This document shows positions 25,960 through 36,525 of a stretch of 64,000 nucleotides of DNA, piece by piece (the first letter of the stretch is position 1; each line of letters starts with the position of its first letter). The stretch lies in assembly GCF_900129965.1 (NCBI RefSeq), contig NZ_FQXM01000019.1, forward strand, positions 15,953 through 79,952, given 5' to 3'. Source of the DNA: Clostridium grantii DSM 8605 (GTDB taxonomy: Bacteria > Bacillota > Clostridia > Clostridiales > Clostridiaceae). Under the pieces are notes generated by a model. The model did not search any database and was not told where the DNA came from. It was given only the letters and a program-made list of their open reading frames with translations. Both the position numbers and the translations under genes were made by a program.

Positions 25960-28428
25960 ATGAGAGGAAAAGAAATAATTAGTAATTGGAAGTTTAATTT
26001 AGGGGATATAAAAGAAGCACATCTTTTATCAAAAGATGACACTCAGTGGAGAACAATAAATTTGCCTCATGATTGGAGTGTAGAACTTCCCTTTAACAAA
26101 GAAGAAGGGGAAGCTTGCACAGGTTTTCTTCTTGGAGGCATAGGATGGTATAGAAAACATTTTAAAACCGCAGAAGACATGATAGATAAAAGGGTAATAG
26201 TGAATTTTGATGGAATATATTGCCGTTCAACTATTTATTGTAATGGAGAAATGATAACCTTTCATCCAAATGGGTATACACCTGTGCTTGCGGACATCAC
26301 TAAATACTTAAATCCTTTAAATGAGGAGAATGTTATAGCCGTTAGAGTTGATCATTCAAGACATGCAGATAGTAGATGGTATACAGGTTCTGGTATATAT
26401 AGAAAAGTATCTATGCATATATTACCAAAAGTTCATATTCCTGTTTGGGGAGTCAGTGTAATAACTCCAAAAATCACAGATTTATTGGCAGAAGTAGAAG
26501 GTAATGTAGAGCTAGTTAATGAGTTCAGTGAAAATCAAGATATTGAAGTTTTAATGAGAATTATAGATGAAGAAGGTAAGAAAGTTGTTGAAGAAAAACA
26601 AAGGGTGAAACTTTCAGAGCATTCTTCAAGTAACATCAAATTCAATGTATCAATTAATAATCCAGTTAGATGGGAAGTTTTAAATTCACATCTTTATAAA
26701 GCTGAAGTTTGTATACTTAAAGATAATAATATTATTCAAACAGAAATAGTTAAATTTGGGGTAAGAGAGTTTAAGTTTGATGCAGATAAAGGCTTTTTTA
26801 TTAACAGCAAAAGAACTTTAATCAAAGGTGTTTGTTTGCATCATGATGGAGGAGCAGTAGGTGCAGCAGTGCCATTAGATGTATGGAGAAGGCGTTTAGA
26901 TGCCCTTATATTGTGTGGATGTAATGCTATAAGAACAGCTCATAATCAAGTGTCAGAGGATTTTCTTGATTTATGCGATGAATTAGGAATTTTGGTTCAA
27001 GAAGAATTTTTTGATGAATGGGACAATCCAAAAGATAAACGTCAAAATGGAGAAGAAAAAACCGTTGACTATTTATCAAGATGCTATACAGAATTTTTCA
27101 GAGAGTATGCTCAAGATGATTTACAAAATACTATTAAAAGAGATATAAATCATCCTAGCATTATTCAATGGTCTATTGGTAATGAGATTGAATGGACCTA
27201 TACTAAGTACAATAATGCTACAGGTTATTTTGGTATTGATGCAGATGGGTCTTACTTTTGGAAGTTGCCACCTAATGATATTGATGTAATTAAAGAAAAT
27301 ATTTCTAAAATTCCTAGGGATTATTATGATGTTGGAACCACAGCTAAGAAGTTGGCTAATTGGACTAAAGAAATGGATACAACAAGACCTATTATAGCAA
27401 ATTGTATTTTGCCAAGTGTTAGCTATGAAACAGGGTATACAGACGCTTTGGATATAGTTGGATATAGTTATAGAAGAGTGATATATGATTATGGTCATAC
27501 TCATTATCCAGAAAAACCTATAATGGGAACTGAAAATGTACCTCAATGGCATGAATGGAAGGCTGTGCTTGAAAAAGAACATATTGCAGGAACGTTTTTG
27601 TGGACTGGTTGTGACCATATTGGGGAAGCACAAGTTCAGGGTCCATGGCCAAGAAAAGGTTCAAATTTAGGATTAATAGATTTAGCTGGTTTTGATAAAC
27701 CATCTTATCATATGTTTAAAGGGTTATGGAATGAAGAACCTCATATAAAAATATTTACGCAAACATTAGATAAATCTTTATATAATCTTGATAAAGATGG
27801 GATTTTAGTTGAAAAGGAAAAAGATGCTTGGCAGAAAAGATTATGGTTTTGGCATGATGTTAATCCTCATTGGAATTACATGAGTGAAGAAGGTATAGTT
27901 GTAGAAGTTTATTCAAATTGTGAAGAAGTTTCTTTATATGTCAATGATGAGCTTGTAAGTACAAGACATCTTAATGAGTTTGAGGATAATATTTATAAAT
28001 GGTTTGTGCCTTATACAGAAGGAACAGTTAAAGCAATTGGTAGAAAGGGTAATAAAAAAGTTGAGAATAATATTCCAACTACTGGACCAATTGATAAAAT
28101 AGATTTAACTACTGACAAAAATATAATAAAGGTTTCCTCAGACAGTGTGGCACATATAGTTGTACAACTTGTAGATAAACAAGGGCATCCAGTCAAAATA
28201 GTCAATGAAGAACTATTTTTTAATATAAAAGGAAATGCTAAAATTTTAGGAGTAGATAATGGTCATCCAGACAATGTTCAAAATTTCCAAAATAATAGTA
28301 TTGTCACTAGTCAAGGTAGAGCTTTGATGATTCTACAAGCAATTGATGAAGGCCAGATTGAGGTAGTGGCAATTTGTAAAACTTTAGGATTGAAGTCGGC
28401 ACCATGTAAAATACAAGCAATTAGATAG
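25960..28428 (+). CDS. glycoside hydrolase family 2 (beta-galactosidase-like)
   Basis: 822 residues. Jelly-roll sugar-binding domain (NLPHDWSVELPF; GIGWYRKHF; HADSRWYTGSGIYRKV), immunoglobulin-like domain, then the TIM barrel with GVCLHHDGGAVGAAVP, the acid/base glutamate in WSIGNEIEW near residue 410 and the nucleophile glutamate in IMGTENVPQWHEW near residue 526. C-terminal beta domains follow (DUF4982-like and an invasin-like end). No signal peptide, so it acts on imported sugars. Specificity (beta-galactosidase or beta-glucuronidase-type) cannot be fixed by eye. Regulated probably by the divergent AraC gene. Confidence 0.9.
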   Translation: MRGKEIISNWKFNLGDIKEAHLLSKDDTQWRTINLPHDWSVELPFNKEEGEACTGFLLGGIGWYRKHFKTAEDMIDKRVIVNFDGIYCRSTIYCNGEMITFHPNGYTPVLADITKYLNPLNEENVIAVRVDHSRHADSRWYTGSGIYRKVSMHILPKVHIPVWGVSVITPKITDLLAEVEGNVELVNEFSENQDIEVLMRIIDEEGKKVVEEKQRVKLSEHSSSNIKFNVSINNPVRWEVLNSHLYKAEVCILKDNNIIQTEIVKFGVREFKFDADKGFFINSKRTLIKGVCLHHDGGAVGAAVPLDVWRRRLDALILCGCNAIRTAHNQVSEDFLDLCDELGILVQEEFFDEWDNPKDKRQNGEEKTVDYLSRCYTEFFREYAQDDLQNTIKRDINHPSIIQWSIGNEIEWTYTKYNNATGYFGIDADGSYFWKLPPNDIDVIKENISKIPRDYYDVGTTAKKLANWTKEMDTTRPIIANCILPSVSYETGYTDALDIVGYSYRRVIYDYGHTHYPEKPIMGTENVPQWHEWKAVLEKEHIAGTFLWTGCDHIGEAQVQGPWPRKGSNLGLIDLAGFDKPSYHMFKGLWNEEPHIKIFTQTLDKSLYNLDKDGILVEKEKDAWQKRLWFWHDVNPHWNYMSEEGIVVEVYSNCEEVSLYVNDELVSTRHLNEFEDNIYKWFVPYTEGTVKAIGRKGNKKVENNIPTTGPIDKIDLTTDKNIIKVSSDSVAHIVVQLVDKQGHPVKIVNEELFFNIKGNAKILGVDNGHPDNVQNFQNNSIVTSQGRALMILQAIDEGQIEVVAICKTLGLKSAPCKIQAIR

Positions 28429-28449
28429 CATTATAAAGAAATAAGATTT

Positions 28450-28500
28450 TGTATCCTCTAAACCCTCAGTATTAAAGGGAGTAGAGGATACATCTTTTTG
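28450..28500 (+). terminator. intrinsic terminator after the GH2 gene
   Basis: Eleven-base stem TGTATCCTCTA/TAGAGGATACA (28450-28460, 28482-28492), with an inner CCCT/AGGG pairing, then TCTTTTTG. Confidence 0.8.
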
Positions 28501-28929
28501 ATTTTTTTCTTTTGTTAGTAGATGAATTATATTGTAAAAATAAAATTACATTAGGTTATTTAACAATAAAAGAACTTCTATTTCGCAGAAAAATTACATT
28601 ACAATAATAACATAATCATCAAACAAAGCAAAGCAAAACTAGATTTGATAAAACAGTGTAGTCAAAAGGTAAAAATGAAAAATCATAAAAGTTGTTATTA
28701 AAAAAGAACATATGTATGCATATAAACTCAAGTTCTTGGAAATAGTATAAGGGTAATGGTTAATAAAGGGAATGAATTTCAATGAAAAAATTGGTATAAT
28801 ATATATAACAAAGCCTTCAGATAGATGGTTAATATTTTTAATAAATCTACATGATGAGGTTTTGTTAAAGCGTAAAAATAATAAGTTACAGTTAAGATAT
28901 ATTAAATAAAATCATAAAAAAAGGAGTTA
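28501..28929. other. gene-free AT-rich interval upstream of sbcD, with promoter
   Basis: About 430 bp without a supportable coding frame or strong hairpin. The clear element is an extended -10 TTGGTATAAT (28791-28800) about 130 bp before sbcD. The first 290 bp hold no feature I can name. Confidence 0.5.
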
Positions 28930-28932
28930 ATG

Positions 28933-30156
28933 ATGAAAATACTACATACTGGTGATTGGCATTTAGGTAAGAATTTAGAGGGTAAAAGTAGATTAGGAGA
29001 GCAAGAAGCTTTTTTAAAAGATTTTCTGCAAATAGTGGAGGAGAATAATATAGATTTAGTTATCATAGCTGGGGATATATATGATCATAGCAATCCACCC
29101 GCTTATGCCGAAAAAATATTCTATGATACTTTAAAGAAACTGTCTTCAAATGGAGAGAGGCTTACTTTAGTTATTTCAGGAAATCATGATAACCCAGAAA
29201 GGTTAGTTGCAGCAGGTCCTCTAGCTAGAGATCATGGCATAATAATGGTGGGTACACCTAAGACCGTTGTTGACACAGGGGAATATGGCATTCATAAAGT
29301 CGTAAAATCAGGGGAGGGATTTGTGGAGTTAGACATAAATGGAGAAAAAGCAGTTATTTTAACTGTACCTTATCCTAGTGAAAAAAGGTTAAATGAAGTT
29401 TTATATGGAGAAATGGATGAAGATGAAGATAGATTAAAATCATATAGTGATAGAATTTATTCTTTATTTAATTCATTAAAAGATAATTATAGAGAAGATA
29501 CAATAAATTTAGTTGCATCTCATCTTTTTGCAATGGGAAGTCAAGAATCAGGTTCTGAGAGAAGTATACAATTGGGAGGAAGTTTTATTGTGAATGGAAG
29601 TTGTTTCCCAAGTGAGGCACAATACATTGCATTAGGCCATATTCATAAACCACAAATTGTTCCAGGAACAGAGGGTCGAGCACGTTATTCTGGATCGCCT
29701 ATTCATTACAGTAAAAAAGAAATTAATTTTACTAAAAGGTGTTATGTAATTGATGCTAAAGCTGGGATACCATGTAATATTGAAGAAGTTGAATTTAAAG
29801 TTTATAAGCCTATAGAAATATGGAAGTGTAAAAATATTGAATCCGCTATTATGAAATGTGAAGAAAATAAAAATAAAGAATGCTGGGTTTATTTAGAAAT
29901 ATCAACTGACAGATATATTAGAGAAGATGAAATAAAACAAATGAAAGATTTAAAAAAGGATATTTTAGAAATTACTCCACTGATTAAAGGAATAGAAAGT
30001 GAGGAAACTGATGCAAATAGTTTATCAGAAAAATCATTCCAAGAAATTTTTACTGAATTCTATTTAAAAGAAAGAAATGTAAATCCAGATGAGGAATTAG
30101 TAGAATTATTATTATCAATTGTTAACGAGGATGGTGAAGAAAATGAAACCTATTAA
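28933..30156 (+). CDS. sbcD: exonuclease SbcD, Mre11-like nuclease subunit
   Basis: 407 residues. Calcineurin-like phosphoesterase motifs in order: ILHTGDWHLGK, IIAGDIYDHSNPP, VISGNHDNPERL, ASHLFAMG and LGHIHKPQ, with the metal-binding Asp/His/Asn residues intact. It pairs with SbcC to cut hairpins and clean DNA ends. ATG 28933 is chosen over 28930 since the GGAG site is then 6 nt away. The gene overlaps sbcC by 14 nt. Confidence 0.95.
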   Translation: MKILHTGDWHLGKNLEGKSRLGEQEAFLKDFLQIVEENNIDLVIIAGDIYDHSNPPAYAEKIFYDTLKKLSSNGERLTLVISGNHDNPERLVAAGPLARDHGIIMVGTPKTVVDTGEYGIHKVVKSGEGFVELDINGEKAVILTVPYPSEKRLNEVLYGEMDEDEDRLKSYSDRIYSLFNSLKDNYREDTINLVASHLFAMGSQESGSERSIQLGGSFIVNGSCFPSEAQYIALGHIHKPQIVPGTEGRARYSGSPIHYSKKEINFTKRCYVIDAKAGIPCNIEEVEFKVYKPIEIWKCKNIESAIMKCEENKNKECWVYLEISTDRYIREDEIKQMKDLKKDILEITPLIKGIESEETDANSLSEKSFQEIFTEFYLKERNVNPDEELVELLLSIVNEDGEENETY

Positions 30157-33100
30157 GCTAAAGATTAAAGGATTAAATAGTTTTATCCAAGAGCAAGAAA
30201 TAGATTTTGAAAAACTTACGGATAGAGGATTATTTGGGATTTTTGGAGATACGGGTAGTGGAAAATCAACAATACTTGATGGCATCACATTAGCTTTGTA
30301 CGGAGTAGTTGCAAGAAATAGTAAAAATTTTATTAATACAAATTGCAATTCTGCAAATGTTAGTTATAAATTTCAGATTTCAGGGAAAGAGACTAAGACA
30401 TACATTGTAGATAGAGAATTTAAAAGAGATAAAGCTTCAGGCAATCCTAGAAGTGGTAATACTAAGATTGTTCAATTAATTGGTGATAAAGTAGAAGTTT
30501 TGGCAGAAGGTAAGACAAGTGTTGATAAAATGTGTGAAGAAATAATTGGATTAAAAATAGATGATTTCTCAAGAACAGTTGTATTACCTCAAGGAAAATT
30601 TAGCGAATTTTTAAAGTTGGAGGGCAAATCTAGAAGAGAAATGCTTGAAAGACTTTTTAATCTACAAAAATATGGTGATGAATTATCAAGCAAGCTTATT
30701 TTGGCCATGAGAAAAAATAGAAGCGAAGAGAATATTCTTACTGGTGAACTAAAAGAATATGAGAATATTAGTGAAAAAGCTTTGGAGGATAATAATGAAG
30801 CATTAAAAACTATTTTAGACAAATTAAAAGATGCTAAAGAGAACCAGAATAAAATTGATGAGAATTTTAAGCAAGGTCAAGAACTTTGGAATCTTCAAGA
30901 GGAATTAATAAGTTATGAAAAAGAAGAAAATTTATTAAAACAGCAAGAAGAAAATATTAATAATATAAAAAATAAAGTTGCGTTAGGGGAAAGTGCATTA
31001 AAGGTTAAACCTTATATAGATACATATGAAAGTATATTAAATGAAATTAATATTGTTGAAAAAACATTAATGAATTTAGACAAAGAATTAGAACTTATTA
31101 ATAAAGAAAAAGTTATGATTGAAGAAAAGTTAAAAGAATTAAGTAGAAAAAAAGAAAATGAATTACCATTATTGAGGGTTAAAGAGGAAAAAGTTTCACA
31201 GGCAATTAAAGAAAAGAATTCATTTGATATTCTTATTAAAGAAATTGAACAACTAGAAAAAAAACATAATGAATTAAAAACAACACTAAAAGAAAAAGAT
31301 TTACAAAGAAAAGAACTAGAGAATAATATGGAAAATCTCAAGGCTGCTATCTTAAAGAAAGAAGAAGATATGGAGTCAGTTAAAATTGATTTAGATTATA
31401 AAAACAAAGTTCAACAAGGACTTTTAATTAAAAACCAGTATTCTGAATTAATAAGTCAAAGAGAAAAAACTGAAATGAAAATTTTAAAAATTAAAAAAGA
31501 TATTGATTTAAATCTTACAAATTACAATTTATTTAAAAAAGAAGTTTATGAAAATTCTAATAGTTTAAAAAACTTAATTATTCAATTAGAAATGATAAAA
31601 AACGAATTTCCAGGCACTAGTGAGGAATTATTAGAGTTAAAAGAAAAATTTATTAATGGGAAAAATAAATGGGATAAATTTAATGAACTAACCAAAGATA
31701 CTAAAGGAATAAAAGATAGAGTTCAAAAATTAAAAATAGAGATTTCTATCAAAAAAGAAGAGGAAGTCAATCTTAAAAATAATGTAGAGGAATTAAAGAA
31801 AAAATTAAAAAGAAGTGAAGCAGAAAGCCTTGCACAGGTTTTGAGAGAACAACTTTCATGGGGGGATATTTGTCCGGTTTGTGGTTCAAGGGAACATCAT
31901 ATTGAAAGCATAAAAATTAATGATTTATCTGAAATTGAAGGGTTAAAAAAAGACCTTGTTGAAAAGGAAAACCTCTTGAAGTTACTTGAGCAGCACATAA
32001 CAAGAGAAGAAACTAATATTGAAAATGAAGTAAATAAATCAAAAGATAAATCAAGAGAAATTGATGAACTAGGAAACGCTTTTAAAGAATTGAGTGTAAC
32101 AGAGTTAGAAAGTAATTTTAATGTGTTTAGTGATAAATTTAAAGAATTTAATGAAAAGAAGAATATTATAGAAGAGAATATTAAGAAAACTACAGATGAA
32201 AAAAATAAATCAGAAAACAAATTTAGTAGTGCAAGTGCAAGTCTTGAAGAAAATACTAAGCAATATAATGATTTTATGGATAGTATAAAAGAATTAAAAG
32301 AGGAAATTGAGAAGGTTGAGAAAAAACTGAAAGCTATAACAGAAGAGTTAAATATAGAAGATTTTGAAGAAAAAAATGAAGAAATTTTATTAAAGGAGAA
32401 ACAAAGAGAAACCTTAGAAAAACAGGTTAAAAACCATAGAATTGAATTTGAAAATTTCTCCAAGAAAAAAGAGGAATTAAGCAAAGAAGTATTTGAACTA
32501 AGAGAAGAAATAATGAAAAAGCTTACTACCATAACTGAAAAGAATATTAGTAAAGATGAAAAGATTGCATCAATTAAAGATAAAGTGGGTGATGAGGAGG
32601 ATTTAGTTGGATTAAATAAAAAGATCACTCAAACCATTAAAGAAATTGAAGAGACTTTTAAAATTACTGAAGAAAGAAAAAAAGATATAGATAGCAAATA
32701 TCAGAAAATAAATGATAGCATCGTAGGTGGGAAAGGACAATTAGAAACTTTAATTAAAAGTAAAATATTAGCTAATAATAAATTAGAAAAATCGTTAATG
32801 GAAGAGAATTTTGAAGATCTACAAAAGGTAAAAAAATTCTACATAGATAAGCAGAAAATAGATTCTTATAAAAATCAGATAGAAGGGTATTTAAATGAAC
32901 TAACTAAGGTTATTGGATCTATAGAAAATATTAATAAAAAGATTAATGGGAAAAGTTTATTGGAAGAACAATGGGAACAATTGAAAAAAGAAAAAGATGA
33001 AATCAAAGTAATAGTAAAAGATCTTGATGAAGCTAGGATTAAAAAACAAGTGGAAATAAATACAATAAAAGAAAAATTAATAAATCTCTTAAGTTTATTA

Positions 33101-33637
33101 AAGAAAAAGGCAAAAATTGATCATAAATTAGCTTTATTGGATGATTTAGAAAAACTTTTTAAGGGAAAGAGATTTATAGAATATGTAGCATCAAATCAAC
33201 TAAAATATATTTCTGTTGAAGCATCAAAGATTTTAAAAGAAATAACAGGTGGAAATTATGCTTTAGAAGTAGATGAAAATGCTAAGTTTATTATAAGAGA
33301 TTATAAAAATGGTGGGGCAGAAAGAGATGCATCTACTTTATCAGGTGGAGAAACATTTTTATCCTCTCTTGCACTAGCACTAGCTTTATCTTCACAAATT
33401 CAATTAAAAGGAACTGCACCTCTTGAACTATTCTTCCTAGATGAAGGGTTTGGTACTCTTGATAATAATTTACTTGAAGTTGTTATGGGAGCTTTAGAGA
33501 AGATACATAATGATAAACTTAAAGTTGGAATAATAAGTCATGTTGACTCAATAAAAAATAGAGTGCCTGTAAAGTTATTGGTGACAGCAGCAGAATCAGG
33601 GGAAGGAGGAAGTAAGGTGAAAATGGAAAGAAGTTAG
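30143..33637 (+). CDS. sbcC: exonuclease SbcC, Rad50-like ATPase subunit
   Basis: 1164 residues. Walker A in FGDTGSGKSTILDG near residue 38, long coiled coils, a zinc hook CPVCG near residue 577 at the midpoint, the second coil, the signature LSGGETFLSSLALAL near 1066 and Walker B LFFLDEGFGTLD near 1096. Complete by family standards. The start at 30143 follows GGTGAAG within the end of sbcD. It is the structural ATPase for DNA end processing. Confidence 0.95.
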   Translation: MKPIKLKIKGLNSFIQEQEIDFEKLTDRGLFGIFGDTGSGKSTILDGITLALYGVVARNSKNFINTNCNSANVSYKFQISGKETKTYIVDREFKRDKASGNPRSGNTKIVQLIGDKVEVLAEGKTSVDKMCEEIIGLKIDDFSRTVVLPQGKFSEFLKLEGKSRREMLERLFNLQKYGDELSSKLILAMRKNRSEENILTGELKEYENISEKALEDNNEALKTILDKLKDAKENQNKIDENFKQGQELWNLQEELISYEKEENLLKQQEENINNIKNKVALGESALKVKPYIDTYESILNEINIVEKTLMNLDKELELINKEKVMIEEKLKELSRKKENELPLLRVKEEKVSQAIKEKNSFDILIKEIEQLEKKHNELKTTLKEKDLQRKELENNMENLKAAILKKEEDMESVKIDLDYKNKVQQGLLIKNQYSELISQREKTEMKILKIKKDIDLNLTNYNLFKKEVYENSNSLKNLIIQLEMIKNEFPGTSEELLELKEKFINGKNKWDKFNELTKDTKGIKDRVQKLKIEISIKKEEEVNLKNNVEELKKKLKRSEAESLAQVLREQLSWGDICPVCGSREHHIESIKINDLSEIEGLKKDLVEKENLLKLLEQHITREETNIENEVNKSKDKSREIDELGNAFKELSVTELESNFNVFSDKFKEFNEKKNIIEENIKKTTDEKNKSENKFSSASASLEENTKQYNDFMDSIKELKEEIEKVEKKLKAITEELNIEDFEEKNEEILLKEKQRETLEKQVKNHRIEFENFSKKKEELSKEVFELREEIMKKLTTITEKNISKDEKIASIKDKVGDEEDLVGLNKKITQTIKEIEETFKITEERKKDIDSKYQKINDSIVGGKGQLETLIKSKILANNKLEKSLMEENFEDLQKVKKFYIDKQKIDSYKNQIEGYLNELTKVIGSIENINKKINGKSLLEEQWEQLKKEKDEIKVIVKDLDEARIKKQVEINTIKEKLINLLSLLKKKAKIDHKLALLDDLEKLFKGKRFIEYVASNQLKYISVEASKILKEITGGNYALEVDENAKFIIRDYKNGGAERDASTLSGGETFLSSLALALALSSQIQLKGTAPLELFFLDEGFGTLDNNLLEVVMGALEKIHNDKLKVGIISHVDSIKNRVPVKLLVTAAESGEGGSKVKMERS

Positions 33638-33692
33638 TTTATGATCTAGCACTGAAGCTAATGAACAAAGGATGGAAAGGAGAATCAGAAAC

Positions 33693-34211
33693 ATGACATT
33701 TATACAATTCGAATCAACACTATCAAAGATAAATGATTGGTTAATATTTAGAATTCCTGAGAGTTGTAGCGCTAAGTTTTCATCAAGGGGAATGGTTATG
33801 ATTGAAGGAACTATTAATGGTGTGGATTTTCATACTGAACTAGAACCGGATGGAGCGGGAAGCCACTGGTTTAGAGTAAGTGACAATTTGTGGGAAAAAG
33901 CAAACTTAAAATTAGGAGTAATTGCAAAAATTTCTATTAAACCGCTTGAATTGTGGCCTGAACCAGAATTACCTGTGGACTTAAAGAATGCATTAAAATT
34001 ATGCAAGTTGGAGAACCAATGGGACACAATTACAACAAAGGCACACTGGGAATGGATTCGATGGATTCGATCAACACATAATCCTCAAACAAGTGAAAAA
34101 AGAATAAAAACATTATGTTCAATGGTGGCATCCGGGAAAAAAAGACCTTGCTGTTTTGATCATAGTCGTTGCACTATAACTGAAGTATCAAAAAATGGTG
34201 TATTGCTGTAA
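33693..34211 (+). CDS. YdeI/OmpD-associated, DUF1905-type protein
   Basis: 172 residues from ATG 33693, 8 nt after AAAGGAG. An N-terminal beta-barrel DUF1905-like domain (FSSRGMVMIEGTINGVDFHT, GAGSHWFRVSDNLWEKANLK) is followed by a helical YdeI-like end (WEWIRWIRSTHNPQTSEKRI, CSMVASGKKRPCCFD). These are found in many bacteria without a known reaction. It follows sbcCD by 55 bp and may be part of the same transcript. Confidence 0.8.
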   Translation: MTFIQFESTLSKINDWLIFRIPESCSAKFSSRGMVMIEGTINGVDFHTELEPDGAGSHWFRVSDNLWEKANLKLGVIAKISIKPLELWPEPELPVDLKNALKLCKLENQWDTITTKAHWEWIRWIRSTHNPQTSEKRIKTLCSMVASGKKRPCCFDHSRCTITEVSKNGVLL

Positions 34212-34342
34212 GAAATCTATAAGATATAGGAAACTGCGTATATTAGCGAAATGGAATGAGAAGAAAAAGGTATTTAAAATTCAAAATAATAATCAAAAAC
34301 CATAATAGTTGAACCGGTATACCTAGATAGGAGAAAAATAAA

Positions 34343-34900
34343 ATGAAAAGATGTAATTGGAAAAATTTAGATAGAAGTGAAACGTACAAAGAGTACCATG
34401 ATAATGAATGGGGAGTGGCTTCTTATGGTGATGACTACTTATTTGAGATGCTGATACTTGAATCTTTCCATTGTGGTTTATCCTGGCTTATAATTTTGAA
34501 TAAAAGAGAAGCCTTTAAAGAAGCCTTTGATAATTTTAATCCATCTATAATAAAGGATTATGGCGAAACTAAAGTTGAAGAGCTTTTATCCAATAAAGAG
34601 ATTGTTAGAAATGAAGCTAAAATAAGAGCAACAATTAATAATGCTTTATGCTTTTTAAAGGTGCAGCAAGAGTTTGGTACTTTTTGTGAGTATATATGGT
34701 CCTTTACTAATAATCAGATTGTTTATCTTGAAGATGATAAAATTGTACAAACTAATGATTTATCTGATAAAGTTTCAAAGGATTTAAAAAAGCGTGGATT
34801 TAAGTTTATGGGTAGTGTTACAACATATTCTTACTTAGAGGCTATTGGTATAATGAATAACCATATATCCGATTGCATTAAGAATTATAAAAATCAGTAG
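34343..34900 (+). CDS. tag: DNA-3-methyladenine glycosylase I
   Basis: 185 residues. Zinc-binding residues are in place: RCNW at the start, YKEYHDNEWGV near residue 17-22, and NNHISDC near the C-terminus. LESFHCGLSWLIILNKREAF holds the catalytic Glu and Trp pocket, and VTTYSYLEAIGIMN completes the fold. It excises 3-methyladenine from alkylated DNA. Its position after sbcCD makes this a small DNA-repair cluster. Confidence 0.93.
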   Translation: MKRCNWKNLDRSETYKEYHDNEWGVASYGDDYLFEMLILESFHCGLSWLIILNKREAFKEAFDNFNPSIIKDYGETKVEELLSNKEIVRNEAKIRATINNALCFLKVQQEFGTFCEYIWSFTNNQIVYLEDDKIVQTNDLSDKVSKDLKKRGFKFMGSVTTYSYLEAIGIMNNHISDCIKNYKNQ

Positions 34901-35033
34901 ATATAGATAAATTTTCTCTAATATCCTTATTGATTATATACAAAGGTAATAAAACAATGTAATGTAATTGTGACATTTATCTTGTAAAGTTAAATTAACT
35001 TAAGAATCAATCTTTGGATAGGAGGAATTATAA

Positions 35034-36470
35034 ATGAAATGGATAAAAAGTGTGTCAGTAGTTATTTTAGTGATATTAATAGCAGTGGCTATAAAATTTG
35101 GTTTATTTTCTAATAGTTCATCAAATAAAACTGAAACTGATAGTACCAGTATTACAGCTAGTGAAGATAGTGAAACAAATTCAACAAAAGAAGTAAAATC
35201 AACAACAGAGGATAATAATGCAAGTGTTGATAGTGTGATTTTTCCTCATGATCAAGTTGTAGATGTAAATATTGAAATTGATGAAGATCTATATGAAGAA
35301 ATGAATAATAATGCTACAGAAGAAGAATATGTTATGGCTGATATAACTTACAATGGTTATACCTTTGATAGTGTAGCCATAAGACCAAAAGGCAATTCTA
35401 GTTTAAGTTCAGTAGCAAAATCCACTAGTGATAGATATAGTTTTAAAATTGACTTTAATTATTATGAAGAAGACCAAGACTTTTTAGGAGTAACTAAAAT
35501 AAATCTTAATAATATATATAAAGATCCAACAATGATGGCAGAATATATAGGCTACGAAATGCTTGAAGATCTAGATGCAGTTGCTGCAAGAACTACTTAT
35601 GTTTCTTTATCTATAAATGGAGAATATTTTGGATTATATTTAGCAGTAGAGCAAGTGAATAGTTTATTTTTAGATGAAAACTATGGTAATGATTCTGGAG
35701 AGCTATATAAACCAGAGCAAGGAGTAGGAGCGGATTTATCATATATTTCTGATAATGGTATGGATTATACGGGAATGGTACCTGATGACATGGACGAATA
35801 TGATAATGAAGCATTAGTTCAGCTTATAAAAACAATAAACGAAGGTGGAGATTTAGAATCAATATTTAACGTAGATTCTTTCTTAAAGTATTTAGCTGTT
35901 AGCACTATGACTATTAATTATGATGGCTATCAAGGCGGCATGTTTCATAATTATTATCTTTATAATAACAATGGTGTCTTTGAGTGGATTGCATGGGATT
36001 TAAATGAGATATTTAATGGTTTTTCTAGATCAGCGGCTTCAGATGAGGAAGCAACTGAACATTTAATAGATGAACCTGTATCAGGTGCAATGTCAAATTA
36101 TCCATTAATAGAAGCAATATTTAAGAATGAAGAATATGTAGATAAATATCATGAATATCTTCAAATTCTAAGTGAAGGATATTTAGCTGAAGATAATATA
36201 AATTCAAAAGTTCAATCAACTTATAATATGATTAAGGATTATGTAGAAACAGATCCAACAGCGTTTTATTCCTACCAACAATTTGAAACAGCTTTGTTTG
36301 AAGATGAAGGAAACTCTTTAAGTTTAATGAGCTTTGTTGAAAAAAGAGTGGCTAATGTAGAACAACAACTCTCAGGAAAAATTCCAAGCACAAATAATGG
36401 GCAAGGCAATTCTGGAAGTGGTGGTAATGCAGGGAGAAATCCTGGAGGAGCTAAACCAGTAAGACAATAA
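35034..36470 (+). CDS. CotH kinase family protein (secreted/spore coat type)
   Basis: 478 residues. An N-terminal signal anchor (SVSVVILVILIAVAIKF) is followed by a Ser/Thr-rich linker, then the CotH fold (about 70-430): VAIRPKGNSSLSS, YSFKIDFNYYEEDQDFLG, YVSLSINGEYFGLYLAVEQV, EWIAWDLNEIFNGF. CotH proteins are protein kinases that phosphorylate spore coat proteins. The C-terminus is Gly/Asn-rich and ends basic. A strong AGGAGG precedes ATG. Likely cell-surface or coat-associated. Confidence 0.87.
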   Translation: MKWIKSVSVVILVILIAVAIKFGLFSNSSSNKTETDSTSITASEDSETNSTKEVKSTTEDNNASVDSVIFPHDQVVDVNIEIDEDLYEEMNNNATEEEYVMADITYNGYTFDSVAIRPKGNSSLSSVAKSTSDRYSFKIDFNYYEEDQDFLGVTKINLNNIYKDPTMMAEYIGYEMLEDLDAVAARTTYVSLSINGEYFGLYLAVEQVNSLFLDENYGNDSGELYKPEQGVGADLSYISDNGMDYTGMVPDDMDEYDNEALVQLIKTINEGGDLESIFNVDSFLKYLAVSTMTINYDGYQGGMFHNYYLYNNNGVFEWIAWDLNEIFNGFSRSAASDEEATEHLIDEPVSGAMSNYPLIEAIFKNEEYVDKYHEYLQILSEGYLAEDNINSKVQSTYNMIKDYVETDPTAFYSYQQFETALFEDEGNSLSLMSFVEKRVANVEQQLSGKIPSTNNGQGNSGSGGNAGRNPGGAKPVRQ

Positions 36471-36479
36471 GAATTTGAG

Positions 36480-36522
36480 AATAGATAAATTTGCATTTTG
36501 CAAATTTATCTATTCTTTTTTA
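36480..36522 (+). terminator. strong terminator after cotH-like gene
   Basis: Fifteen-base perfect stem AATAGATAAATTTGC/GCAAATTTATCTATT (36480-36494, 36500-36514) and a run of T residues. Confidence 0.9.
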
Positions 36523-36525
36523 GGT

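Noticed and set aside
27121..27633. 170-codon minus-strand frame
   Set aside because: Lies fully within the GH2 barrel region, no ribosome site, composition of a shadow frame.
28501..28929. Riboswitch upstream of sbcD
   Set aside because: No conserved aptamer motif or terminator/antiterminator pair was seen; only an extended -10 element.
31897..32628. 243-codon minus-strand frame rich in Ser and Phe
   Set aside because: It is the reverse shadow of the Lys/Glu-rich coiled coil of sbcC, a known artefact in AT-rich genomes; similar shadows occur opposite the jetC-like gene.
28930..33637. SbcCD as part of a defence island
   Set aside because: Housekeeping repair genes, more than 10 kb from the Wadjet-like genes, with unrelated genes between.
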